From: Lingula anatina
Taxonomy: Eukaryota; Brachiopoda; Lingulata; Lingulida; Lingulidae
NCBI RefSeq assembly: GCF_001039355.2
Contig: NW_019775635.1
Span: 530,334-570,300, forward strand
DNA length: 39,967 nt
Direction of reading: 5' to 3'
The translations under genes and the position numbers were made by a program. Shown in pieces: positions 12,801-22,245 of this stretch; position 1 is the first letter of the stretch; every line of letters starts with the position of its first letter. The notes under the pieces were generated by a model. It had not been told where the DNA came from. It saw only the letters and a list, made by a program, of their open reading frames with translations, and ran no database searches.

Positions 12801-15800
12801 GTGGCGGTGATATCAGCGTACCTTGTTCAAAATGTGCTTAATGGTACACAATTGAAGCAATCTAAACTCCAAACTGGCATGTTATTTCAGGTTTGCGGAT
12901 CTATTGAATGCGATAACTTTTGCGAGGTAAACAGCCGATATTATCTCTCTATCTATCAGAATATAAGTTTTCTTACAAATTCCTACAGTTTTCTTACAAT
13001 TTACAAATAACGCATCTCTTCTGAGAAAAAAAGGTGGAGCTTAGAGAAAACAGTTATTTAGAATAATTAAAACCTTCGTAAAGGTGACTCCGGCCCCCCA
13101 TTCTTAAAGTTGACTCTGCTTCTCAGCCTTTTGATGACAAATATTTGACCAATATCCATTGATCTCACATGAACGTGACAGAACACACTTCAAGTGTTGA
13201 CAATCACTTCCAGTTCAGGCAGGACACCATACGACCCAGGTAGTCACCAGGAGGTCACAGACAGTATCTTTGTCGGTGAAAGTGAAAACAGAGGAACCCA
13301 AATGCAGAATGACAACACACAGAATTGGGCGGCCGGCTTTGACGGAAAGATGCGAAGTTTTCCGAATGACCCGTAAGTGAAATATGGTGGTTAATGGTAA
13401 TTTCTTTTGTACATTTTTTGGTTTTGATTGAACGCCACTGAGTGCGTTATTATCCTCTTGAGAGTTAAATGTACTGCCAAAATAACAAAGGTGTTGCACA
13501 ATGCGAAACATTACTTAAATGGAAATAGCTGAAATATGCAAAATTCGAAACTCTTGAAAATAAGAAACTGGCTATAAAGAACTCTAAAACGGGTGCAAGA
13601 GCACTGTTTCCTCATCGGTATAATATATGTATTTGAGGTGTGGCATTTTTGCCTATTCATTGATTTTTTTTATTATTTTATCTTTTAATTTTGTGATATA
13701 AAGATCTAACGCTTATTAACGATTAAATCTGCTTTACAGAATAGAACCAATGAGGGCCATTGTTTTATATGACGGACCTGTCTCCGTGGAAAGATGTCAG
13801 TTTAAGCGCTGTGTCAGTCAACATAACGATGCCACGGTGGCCATTGGGTTTCTACATGAAAATAAATGGCAGTTTTCAACCACCACGAGGGTTAAAGAGG
13901 CTTCCTTTGACGACGTGGTACGCACTGATTCACTGTTGATTAATAACTACCCAAATGTCATAAGAACTTAGAATATAACACATTTACAATTCGAAAAAAG
14001 AATCTTATATGACGCTTATGCCCCACGCAAAAGTCATTTCGTGAGTACATAAAACAGAATTGCCGGTCAGCATCACCTGTNCTTGTGCAATTTCAGGTGA
14101 CTCTTCTATTATTATCTGTAAGATTGTCCATGTCAAGGTTAACATCCAGGCCTAGGATGTAAAATCTGAAAAATAAACATAACATCAATAAATGTTTTAC
14201 AACAACAGAAGCTTACTGTGTTCAGAATAGAAACTACTGTAGCAGGATCAATCTATCTCAGCGGAGTATCACACTCAGGCTCAGTCATTGTAATCAGCTT
14301 AATTGTCTGGCACACTCCCTTGCAAAGCAACATGAACAACATAATGGACCGCAAAGTCTTTCTGATTTTACTAAAGTACTTTTAGTTGTACGAGTGTTCT
14401 GTGTAAGTCTTGAAAATTGAAGCACAGTGTGTTACAAAGTCACATAAAGCTAAGTGGTTAACTTCAACTTCATTGTAAACACACATAAATCTGCATATGA
14501 AACTAAAATATAAAAAACTGGCACAAGTAACATCCCCTAAAATGCCAAAACTGAATGTGAAACTGAATGTGTGTTACATACCTTTGATTCTGGGAAAGAA
14601 ATTTCTAATGAAGCTGTCTACAAGCTGTCTCTTAACTGTTTGTGTTATGATAACACATGAAACAAAGCCCTAGAATTTAATGCACAAATATACTTGATAA
14701 GTTAGATACACAGTTAATTCTCTTCAGCAGACATATTTACCATGAAATAGAAATCAAGCAAAATTATATGAATTGAAATATACCAGAACATATTTTAATT
14801 CTGCTTAATATTCTTTATATTACTTAAAAATATTCAAACTTATTATTTAAACTGGTTTGAGTTTTTAGTCAGTGTATCTGATTCTAGTATATTTTATATA
14901 TAGTATATATATGATCACTTACCTTACAACAAACATCCAGAGCTAAATCGATGAGCTGGATATATTGAGGAACCTAAGCCTGACGACAGTTTGAAATGGT
15001 TCAAAAAAAAAAAATAATAAATAAATAAAATAAATAAAAAATGCACATTCTAACAGGGGCGGATCCAGAGATATTTTCTGACAGTCTTCCAAATTCTCTT
15101 TGTTGATCCATCCTACATTTTTGACCGTCTTACGACAGACAAAATTAGATACCCGACAATGTAAACTTCAAAATCTGAGCCTCAATCCGCCCCTGCTGAC
15201 GACCAGCTGCTGTGGTCATTTCTTGTGATATTCTGGTGCACACCAATCCTTCTGAGATGTACCTAAGCATCTCTAGTGCGTGTTCTTCATAANACAGTTT
15301 GAAGTGGTTCAAAAAAAAAAAAATAAATAAATAAAATAAATAAAAAATGCACATTCTAACAGGGGCGGATCCAGAGATATTTTCTGACAGTCTTCCAAAT
15401 TCTCTTTGTTGATCCATCCTACATTTTTGACCGTCTTACGACAGACAAAATTAGATACCCGACAATGTAAACTTCAAAATCTGAGCCTCAATCCGCCCCT
15501 GCTGACGACCAGCTGCTGTGGTCATTTCTTGTGATATTCTGGTGCACACCAATCCTTCTGAGATGTACCTAAGCATCTCTAGTGCGTGTTCTTCATAAAA
15601 TTAAGAAAGCATTATGTTTTAACACTGTAAAGACGATGTGCTTTGCTCCACAGTTGCTCCGGTGATAATCCTAGTACCCGCCATGTTGAAAATAGGTCAC
15701 AGAGTTAGCATTGTTATTTTACATTTAGTTTCTACAACATAAATAAATTTAAAAATGTATTTTTGCTTCATAAGTTTGTCTGCAGGGCAAACAAGATTGT

Positions 15801-18459
15801 TTTAAGGGCTTTTCACAAACCTATACATGGTTTTGACTTATTAATTTAGTTGAAGAAACAGATAAGCATTTCAGTAGTATAAAAATATTCGTTTTTAGGC
15901 CCTTTTTAAAATTGTTATAGTTCTAATTTTACAAGGTTTAACACAGATTTTATTTCACAAATTTTATTTTGCAACCCTTTTCTATCAGTACATACCAAAA
16001 TTATATGGATACAACCTGCAAAAAAGAAGATGTGTGCATTTAAAGAAGGGGAGGGGGTCAAGCATACGGAAAACATGCCTTATTAGAATCAACCTTGTGT
16101 GGTCATGACAGTGCCCTTTCGAAAAATCTGTACTGGGTATTAAAGGTCTTTCCTTAACTCATCATATGGCATACCTAAATAATTCCTTATGATGTATATT
16201 ATTTTTTAAAAGAATATTTAAAATTATAACTTTTCAAGAGCTAAAAAATGCAATATTTTGGCAAAATTGCGGATAAAAGACCTTCCCCCATATCTCTAAA
16301 ACTAATGATCCAAAATAAGAAAGCCAGTGGCTCACAATATCTTTCATGTTGATGGTTTACCACACCAAAAATTATTAAAATCTGCTGACCCCCACCTTGC
16401 CGCCTTCTGACTGATCTGTTTGGCTTTCTCATGGACGCGCTCTTAAATGGAAATAGCTGAAATATGCAAAATTCGAAACTCTTGAAAATAAGAAACTGGC
16501 TATAAAGAACTCTAAAACGGGTGCAAGAGCACTGTTTCCTCATCGGTATAATATATGTATTTGAGGTGTGGCATTTTTGCCTATTCATTGATTTTTTTTA
16601 TTATTTTATCTTTTAATTTTGTTATATAAAGATCTAACGCTTATTAACGATTAAATCTGCTTTACAGAATAGAACCAATGAGGGCCATTGTTTTATATGA
16701 CGGACCTGTCTCCGTGGAAAGATGTCAGTTTAAGCGCTGTGTCAGTCAACATAACGATGCCACGGTGGCCATTGGGTTTCTACATGAAAATAAATGGCAG
16801 TTTTCAACCACCACGAGGGTTAAAGAGGCTTCCTTTGACGACGTGGTACGCATTGATTCACTGTTGATTAATAACTACCCAAATGTCATAAGAACTTAGA
16901 ATATAACACATTTACAATTCGAAAAAAGAATCTTATGACGCTTATGCCCCACGCAAAAGTCATTTCGTGAGTACATAAAACAGAATTGCCGGCCAGCATC
17001 ACCTGTTCAGTATGTTATTAACTTTTGATAAGGTTCAGAAAGAAGAGGACTAGTTACTTAAAATTTGGGGAAGTATATAAAACATGGATCCGCAGCCTCA
17101 CAGAAGGAACGGTACATCTATATCGTTGGTTTGATTTTCAATCCACATCTCTTACTTGTCCAAGGGCAGGTGGCAAACGATGGTAAAGATGGTATCCTAT
17201 AGTCACTTTAAACAAGGCGAGGGGCAATGACGTTAGTGCTCACATCTGTTTGCCTGTACACGCCATCAAGCACTCGTGTTGTTTCATAAGTTGTAAAAAA
17301 GGCAATTATAAAACAAAAATAATAATTGCACCACAGTGACTCTACATCTTATAAGGTTATTAACACAGAATAATCATTGCAATATGAAGAGGTGGGGGAG
17401 TTATTGGGGTATTGAATGTAGGTAATTGGGTAGAACCGAGGGCCATGTAATAGTCATACACTAATTGTATTCTCCGTGGACTTAACTACACATTTAGTAT
17501 GCACTAACGCAGATTTTCTTTTCAGACGCGCCGCGTTTGGTTTGGGAAGATTCCAGTCGGGAATCACGCCGACGACCCAGTGAAAGATGGCGACAAAACT
17601 CAGATTTTCCACGACGAGGACGGCTCCGTTAGTGGTTATGCAGGCGCGTACGTCGTTCGAGCAGACAACTACCTTCTCCGCCATGATGGGTGTGTAGAAA
17701 AACCGGAATGGAATAACGCTGCAATCTGCAAAGGAACTTATGCGCAAGTGAGTCATTTAGTTCTTGGCCAACTAATATCTTTAGTTAGACTAGCAGAATC
17801 AACAAATCACAACGACGTAGGTTTGTCCAATTAAAATTGATCTATCACAGTTATATTAGAAACCATATTGATGTTTTTACAACGTCGTAGGTCAATTCTT
17901 AAGCATAAAAAAGATTATTCACGGTTACACCAGACTGGCAGAAAGTCAAGCAAACTTGAGCCTTCAATTTAGAACATTACGACACGCGTTTATCGCATAT
18001 ACCTAGTGAACTGTAATGATAATCTAAATTTGGGTTTCCCCGTTGACATTTTTATTATGAAATATCGGTGGATAAACAAAAACAGTTAATGTGAACAAAC
18101 TTTCATTCAGAGATCTTCTTTGTGTTTGGATTAAAGATAAGATAAAGTGTATCCACGCATATTCCTTTTTTCAGCTGTATGTCATCACAGAGAAGGGGGA
18201 TTTGGTAATGAGTATTACTCGCACAGACCACCCCGACAAACCCCTCGAACTAGAGAGCCCCACTGGTGACCAGTACCAGCCGTCCATGCTACTGGGCCGT
18301 TCCTATATCATTCACTGGGACAACACCACACCCGACGATATAGAGCTACACCCCATTAATTTCAACAGGTAAATTCTTTTTTTTTCTTCTTATTTTGATT
18401 ATTATCTCCGTTTTTTCTATGCCCCTTTTTCAAGGAGTTTATACTAGCAACGATGGAAT

Positions 18460-18508
<49 letters not shown>

Positions 18509-18869
18509 AGCCATATTGAACCGATATCCATACATTAAACTGTACAAATATACATATGCTATCTTCTAGATACGACTACATTATGGTTGGACTCTGTTAC
18601 CCTATTGGAACGACATTCAACATCCAATACGAGATTGAAGATACAAACCAGGGCAAGAGAACTCTAACAGAAGTCAACTCGCTGGCTGAAGTTCAAAATG
18701 GAGACGGTGGCCAGTATTTCATCGATAAAGAAGTTGGGTAAGGACTTTGATGTTCAAATGCCTATAGATAAGAATTTCTACGAAACAAATAACAGATTTT
18801 ATAAAAATCGCAACCATCGCAGTCTTATTCAAAACCTCATATTGAACTCAGCCAGCCTATAATCGTGTG

Positions 18870-18932
<63 letters not shown>

Positions 18933-19166
18933 ACATTTGAACTCCAAATCTAAATATTTTCACACTGTTACGTTAATGCACATTTCAGATTGCTATTTCT
19001 GAAAATCATTACTGCATACGACAGAGAGGGCTGGAATTACTGCTCTACACAAGGCTGTGAGTACATATCCATCTTGGCCACCATGCCAAGTGGCGCTACC
19101 AGTGTCTGTCCAGGACAGGCCTATCCTAAGTATCAAGAAGAAGTTATCAACGTTCCAATCGGCTGA
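4285..19166 (+). CDS. CEMIP: CEMIP/CEMIP2-type hyaluronan-binding/hyaluronidase protein, 22 exons, N-terminal exon missing
   Basis: Exons, with consistent phases: 4285-4440, 4767-4869, 5059-5219, 5609-5773, 5961-6075, 6990-7060, 7409-7498, 7815-8015, 8582-8751, 9161-9370, 9526-9728, 9957-10026, 10640-10771, 10964-11049, 11580-11711, 11992-12027, 12315-12473, 13740-13917, 17526-17747, 18175-18368, 18570-18737, 18989-19166 (TGA 19164). Using one copy of each duplicated exon gives about 1065 residues. Vertebrate CEMIP and CEMIP2 bind and depolymerise hyaluronan, extracellularly or at the cell surface. Family signatures read directly: GGELHIGS-like GGEMHIGSPDC, GRKFIGV, VDMRAEVGLLSRNI, FFDFDTFGGH, MGQQILGSYPIHFH, LSIHH, GTLLPSDRDS, KFYNNRAHS, GLCYPIGTTF. 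The stop follows VINVPIG, so the vertebrate C-terminal GG domain is absent. Hyaluronidase activity is inferred from the family. CEMIP and CEMIP2 cannot be told apart without the first exon. Confidence 0.9.
6090..6328. mobile_element. MITE with 30-bp inverted repeats and TA target duplications (Tc1/mariner-like)
   Basis: The left end reads CACACACTGGACAATAGAAG and the right end is its near-perfect inverted complement (two mismatches over about 30 bases, both ending in the GTGTCACCCCT block). TA flanks both sides (6088-6089 and 6329-6330), the target site of Tc1/mariner transposases. At 239 bp with no ORF it is non-autonomous. It sits in intron 5, only 14 bases downstream of the exon 5 donor site. 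Confidence 0.75.
6697..6741 (+). other. G-run cluster with quadruplex-forming pattern
   Basis: Intron 5 holds at least six runs of three or more Gs separated by one to three bases (GGGG TT GGG TCT GGG T GGGG T GGGGGGG T GGGGGGG). This meets the usual G-quadruplex pattern on the plus, transcript-sense strand. Confidence 0.6.
8522..8572. repeat. (ATT)n microsatellite touching a splice acceptor
   Basis: About 17 ATT units end nine bases before exon 9 of the CEMIP-like gene (8582). The array occupies the place of the polypyrimidine tract and branch-point region of intron 8. Only TTTCCTTCCAG separates it from the exon. Confidence 0.9.
9011..9035. repeat. Poly(A) run of 25 bases in intron 9
   Basis: A pure A tract in the intron before exon 10. 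A small inverted repeat (CAAGTG-GAGTG-CACTTG) follows at about 9047-9064. No gene is implied. Confidence 0.8.
9826..9886. repeat. Compound (CT)n(CA)n microsatellite
   Basis: A CT array (9826-9854) switches directly to a CA array (9855-9886) in the intron between exons 11 and 12 of the CEMIP-like gene. Confidence 0.9.
10027..10639 (+). other. Intron 12 of the CEMIP-like gene
   Basis: AT-rich intron between exons 12 and 13. No coding segment, RNA gene or clear mobile element was recognised. Confidence 0.6.
11747..12620 (+). repeat. First copy of the duplicated segment carrying exons 16 and 17
   Basis: This segment of about 874 bp recurs at 12646-13519 with an offset of 899 bases and only a handful of substitutions seen by eye. 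A single N at 12645 stands at the junction. It contains exon 16 (11992-12027) and exon 17 (12315-12473), complete with splice sites. The low divergence and the N suggest two haplotypes laid end to end. Confidence 0.9.
12646..13519 (+). repeat. Second copy of exons 16 and 17 segment
   Basis: Near-identical second copy with exon 16' at 12891-12926 and exon 17' at 13214-13372. Both copies keep functional-looking acceptors and donors and identical coding sequence in exon 17. The pair adds 195 bases, a multiple of three, so a real duplication would insert 65 residues into the beta-helix without a frameshift. An assembly artefact is the simpler reading because of the N at 12645. Confidence 0.9.
13517..14080 (+). 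repeat. First copy of the segment carrying exon 18
   Basis: Contains exon 18 (13740-13917). It recurs at 16444-17009 with a few substitutions and a 2-base indel, and stops exactly at the N at 14081. The exon is 178 bases, entering in phase 2 and leaving in phase 0. Confidence 0.9.
14986..15292. repeat. First copy of a 0.3-kb duplication abutting an N
   Basis: Repeats at 15294-15599 with almost no differences apart from the length of an A/T tract and one substitution. The copy ends exactly at the single N (15293). Confidence 0.9.
15054..15195. mobile_element. Small inverted-repeat element (CAGGGGCGGAT ends), copy 1
   Basis: 142 bp starting CAGGGGCGGATCCAG and ending in the inverted form (CTCAATCCGCCCCTG). 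No ORF of its own. These ends match a class of non-autonomous DNA transposons. The flanks do not show a clear target duplication, so the superfamily is not assigned. Confidence 0.55.
15294..15599. repeat. Second copy of the 0.3-kb duplication
   Basis: Second copy, starting immediately after the N at 15293. It contains the same 142-bp inverted-repeat element at 15360-15501. Confidence 0.9.
15360..15501. mobile_element. Small inverted-repeat element (CAGGGGCGGAT ends), copy 2
   Basis: Same element as at 15054-15195, carried along by the surrounding duplication and not an independent insertion. Confidence 0.55.
16444..17009 (+). repeat. Second copy of the segment carrying exon 18
   Basis: Contains exon 18' (16668-16845), identical in coding sequence to the first copy. 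Splicing both copies in series would shift the frame, because the exon length is not a multiple of three and the phases differ at its two ends. Only one copy can serve the gene. This copy is followed directly by intron sequence leading to exon 19. Confidence 0.9.
17010..17525 (+). other. Intron 18 of the CEMIP-like gene
   Basis: No coding segment or repeat was recognised. It ends in a good pyrimidine tract and CAG at 17525. Confidence 0.6.
18465..18502. repeat. (GA)n microsatellite
   Basis: Pure GA array in the intron between exons 20 and 21 of the CEMIP-like gene. Confidence 0.9.
18865..18932. repeat. Compound (GT)n(GA)n microsatellite
   Basis: GT array (18865-18904, one interruption) running straight into a GA array (18905-18932), in the last intron of the CEMIP-like gene. 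Confidence 0.9.
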
Positions 19167-19677
19167 TTTTCGAATATGCTGTACTAAACAGCGTAACGTA
19201 CCACCTTATCGTGACATTGCCATGATGGTACTAATATAGAGAATAAATAGTTATTTATATGCAAAGCGAATGGTATTACGACATTATGATTCTGCTTTGC
19301 ATGAAAATAAACCCTCGTTTCACCTTTGTTCTGTTGTTTGTGTAATATGATAAAGATATATGGGCTTCGGCGAATTTCTTTGGCATTAAACAAAATAAGT
19401 GCATGGCGCGAAGTCTCTACCCTTATTTAGGTTCGCAACAATCTACCATTTATTTTAGTATGCAACATTAAGTAAAAAAAAAAAATCTCTCGTTTTGTCT
19501 GTAGCAATGTTTGTTTCTATGTCAAATCTTACATGCATTCCTCCATAGCGCTTTAGTCAAATTGAAATCTTTTAAATTAAATTCATAAGCGACTTATTTT
19601 CTTCAAGACAAGTTAAGTTACATTATATAGGAACAAAGTATTATTTTAATTATAGATTCGTACATTTCTCTTATTCT
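19167..19677. other. Convergent intergenic region between the CEMIP-like gene and EF-hand gene A
   Basis: About 510 bp holding the 3' UTR of the plus-strand gene (AATAAA at 19242-19247 and 19306-19311) and the 3' side of gene A on the minus strand. No other gene is visible. Confidence 0.7.
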
Positions 19678-20597
19678 TTATTGGTCCACAGAGCCATAGA
19701 AAAGGACAGATTGGTTGCCTTTCTTGTCGAAATAAAAGTGATAACAGCCAAATGTAAACTCTTCCAAGCTAATGATGCCATCTGTATTGCGATCAGTGTC
19801 GTTTATGGGTACCTCCGGTGGCAAGGCGTTCCGAAATATTGTTAAAAAATTGAAATATTAATCAGAAGACATTTCATTGTTGCAGTCAGAATCAAATATG
19901 TGGAACCAATCAGTACAGTATTCCAATTCTGCAGCATTCAACGTGCTGTTACGAATGTCAATTTGGTACACCTCAATCAACTTATCGAAATTAAGTTCAT
20001 GTTCAAAGCTTGTTGTGTGGTCAGTAAACCAAACCGTCCAAACCCAACTCATCAATCCAAACACTGCCTTAGCCCTCCACGAGGAAAGCACGCGACGGCT
20101 TCTCTCCGCTGTCAAATCAACATATTCCTTGACAACCGTCCCATCGCCATTGACGTCCAGCATTCTCAGCCAAGCATTCGCCTTCATTTTCCAAATGGCA
20201 TCTATCTGATCTTGGAATTGCTAAGCAGTTTAGAAAAAGTTAGGAGTGATTATTAAGGTGTGAATTGTTACTTAAATGATTTCAACATTACGACAATTAA
20301 GTTATCACAGATATTTAAATGTGTATTCCCTAATGCTGATTCTTACCCACAAGAACAAGAATAATAAATTAGAATATGAAGAGTAGACATATAGGAGGGC
20401 AATTCACAGTTGACAATGTTTGGAATTTTTATTAACTGTGTAGTCCTGCATGAGTCAATGTTTCTCTTTCGTTTTGTTCGAAAAAAAAAAAAGAATATAA
20501 GAAAGTCGTAACTAACCTCTCGACCAACAGACCTGATACTACTAGTGTGACTAGAGGCAAAAAGAACAAAGATTAACAGGGGAATGAGAAGATCCAT
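19678..20597 (-). pseudogene. EF-hand gene A: secreted SCP/calexcitin-like protein with one nonsense codon
   Basis: Exon 1 (20597-20517, 27 codons) encodes a signal peptide, MDLLIPLLIFVLFASS. Its donor follows the GAG codon. Exon 2 (about 20205-19678) starts IDAIWKMKANAW and carries the array hallmark SSWRAKAVFGLMSW. A TAA at 19860-19858 falls at the glutamate that should be position 12 of the third EF loop (DSDCNNEMSSD-stop). The frame then stays open through a good EF loop DRNTDGIISLEE and ends GSVDQ-stop at 19678. The first loop (DVNGDGTVVKEY) has lost one codon, so its glutamate moves from position 12 to 11. With only one stop it is a young pseudogene, a polymorphic null, or a sequencing error. 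It groups with gene G (both have RSRRVLSSWRAKAVFGLMSW) and not with B-F. Confidence 0.85.
20287..20458. repeat. 172-bp segment in the intron of gene A, identical to one in gene B's intron
   Basis: This stretch recurs without any difference at 23578-23749, although the surrounding introns are clearly diverged. The gene B copy ends at an N. Confidence 0.9.
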
Positions 20598-20925
20598 GAT
20601 AACACTTCTAATCTGAAATAAATATCATAGTTAAGATACCTAGGCATATATGTTTCAAATTAAATGATACATTTTGGGGAAATTATGTGCACCTGTATGT
20701 CTTAAGTTAATAAATGATTCAATCTGGAGAATCATGATATCTATTATGAAAGGAACAAATACCGAATTACCCCACAATAATTGTTAAGCGACATACTGTT
20801 TTGTTATACTTTTTTGTACCTGCTTATTTTTAATAAGCATACATGTAGATAGTTAAAGTAATCACGGCAGCCTTTTATATACATGTGTATTATGCAAAAT
20901 CGGTGATTTCCTAAAATAACACAAT

Positions 20926-21020
20926 ACTCACTTTGTCTCAGCCATTCCAGCCTTCACGCAGATCGAGGAACTAACTCTTAATAAAGAGAATTAGATGACA
21001 CCAGATCACGTGGTCTTAGA
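20926..21020 (-). promoter_or_regulatory. Promoter and noncoding first exon of gene A
   Basis: On the minus strand, a block containing CACGTG (21007-21012) within GACCACGTGATC precedes a short noncoding exon ending in a GTGAGT donor (complement at 20926-20931). The matching acceptor lies just before the start codon (TTTATTTCAG, complement ending at 20613). The same arrangement occurs in front of the other array genes. Confidence 0.6.
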
Positions 21021-21625
21021 ACCAAATCCTGGAAAGATGCAAGCAAATGTATCTGTTCTTACGGTTTTAAATTCAGTATTCTAGAGTGAAAATTGAGATA
21101 AAGATCGATTTCTAAGGTGTTTTAGTTTTTACTGATAGGGCTTTTCCATCTAATGTATATTTGTGTCTTTGACATTCTTTGATGTAGTTTAATATACAGT
21201 ATTACAGTAAATATACAGAATAATGATCGCAGTTAACATAATTAAATATAAATAAAAAAACAACAATAACTCAATGTTTGTTTCACAATTAGAAACGAAT
21301 AATTTCATCTTTAGAAACACGAAACATGGAAAAATATTAATTTACATATGAGAACTTTTATTTCAGATAAGCTACACTGCTGAAATAATAATCCGATGCA
21401 ATCCGATGAAAAGGTCACGTTTTACCTTTGTTCTTTTTATCGTGTAAGCTGATGTAGAACATGGGACCCTTTTCATAAATGTCCTTATATGTGAACAATG
21501 AGAACATTGATGAAAGACACTAACATGATGAATCTACCAATACTGTGGAAAAATATTCATTTGCAGGGATATTCACTTCTGCTACCTGCCAAAAAGTCAC
21601 CAATTTTAGATCACAATTACCTATA

Positions 21626-21864
21626 CAGGGGAATATCCAGGATTATTTGAAGGGGGTCCGCGGATGCGAAGAAGACCCCCCTCCTTTGGCGTGGGGTACG
21701 GGGCTCGCTGAATGGCCCGAAAAATTTTGTTAATTTAAAGGGTGAAAGGTGCCATTTGGTACGGTTTAAAACTATGATCCAGCTGGTCAAAATTCTTATA
21801 TCAAGAAATCGAAGGGGGGGGGGGGGGTAAGGACTCCCCTGATCCCCCTCTATATCCGCCACTG
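21626..21864. mobile_element. Inverted-repeat MITE inserted in an array spacer
   Basis: Starts CAGGGGAATATCCAGG and ends in the imperfect inverted form (CCTCTATATCCGCCACTG), 239 bp, no ORF. Flanks are CTATA (21621-21625) and CTATG (21865-21869). A paralogous array spacer at 25190-25225 has the same sequence without the element and with a single CTATA (25197-25201), so the insertion and its 5-bp target duplication can be read directly. Confidence 0.8.
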
Positions 21865-22059
21865 CTATGTAACACGAGCAAGAATGTTTTTCTTCTTTTT
21901 TTTTCATTTTTGATATGATTTTAAGTTTTTCAGGCAGGATCCCCTCCATTGAGTTTCCTGAAGCAGAAACTAATATTGTGCAATTTTGTGTACCTGAATA
22001 TACCTTGTACAAGTAATGCATAGAATCTGTCTGCCGAAAGTAATTCGTATCAGTGAACT

Positions 22060-22245
22060 GACTCTGTGTTTTCGGGATTTTTACCTAATGTTTTGTGCTA
22101 TATAACGAGACACAACTTGGTGTCTTATAGCATCTAAGCATCTTTTGGGTACTGAATTTTATTCAAGTTCAAAAGAAATATTTGGTTACATGTACACACA
22201 AGTGACAAAAATAATGAGTTTAAATTTCATATTCTGTTTACCGTG
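22060..22245 (-). repeat. Orphan 3' flank of a lost EF-hand gene
   Basis: Resembles the sequence found just downstream of the intact genes (TTTTGTGCTATATAAC..., a TTTTATTCAAG block carrying the AATAAA complement, then GGTTACATGTACACACAAG). Where the coding exon should begin, it jumps into the distal flank of gene B instead. The gene body has been deleted. Confidence 0.6.

Larger units (their letters stand above)
14082..16443. other. Sequence between the two exon-18 copies; no gene recognised
   Basis: AT-rich DNA bounded by an N at 14081 and by the start of the second exon-18 segment. It contains an internal duplication around an N at 15293 with a small inverted-repeat element in each half. 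It may be the longer intron 17 of the alternative haplotype. No convincing exon of the CEMIP-like gene lies here. Confidence 0.6.
7815..17747 (+). other. Parallel beta-helix (PbH1) block (exons 8-19 of the CEMIP-like gene)
   Basis: From ISSTDYSMYQAEEF onward the exons encode the right-handed beta-helix typical of the family, including histidine-rich YPIHFH, LSIHHCFSRC and LGHCFF turns. Exon 15 carries RGGDIYVKNS, exon 17 DSIFVGESENRGT, exon 18 IVLYDGPVSVERCQF, and exon 19 GDKTQIFHDEDGSVSGY. Exons 16-18 lie in duplicated sequence: the unique copies are ambiguous, and the second copies are listed separately. Confidence 0.8.
18175..19166 (+). other. C-terminal block (exons 20-22) ending before the second GG domain
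   Basis: Encodes LYVITEKGDLVMSITRTDHP, SYIIHWDNTTPDDIELHPINFN, VGLCYPIGTTFNIQYEIED and the last exon CPGQAYPKYQEEVINVPIG-stop. In vertebrates the corresponding VDVPMP-like stretch leads into another about 200 residues with a second GG domain. Here a TGA at 19164-19166 follows at once. AATAAA signals at 19242-19247 and 19306-19311 fit a short 3' UTR, so the stop looks like a real gene end and not a broken exon. Confidence 0.8.

Noticed and set aside
14920-14985. Possible minus-strand exon ending PQYIQLIDLALDVCCK before GTAAGT, with a candidate next exon near 14160
   Set aside because: The frames of the two pieces do not join and upstream acceptors give stops. Nothing recognisable; it lies in an N-bounded segment.
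21617-22021. Minus-strand ORF of 134 codons
   Set aside because: Covers the inverted-repeat transposon and array spacer. Its length comes from low-complexity G/C runs.
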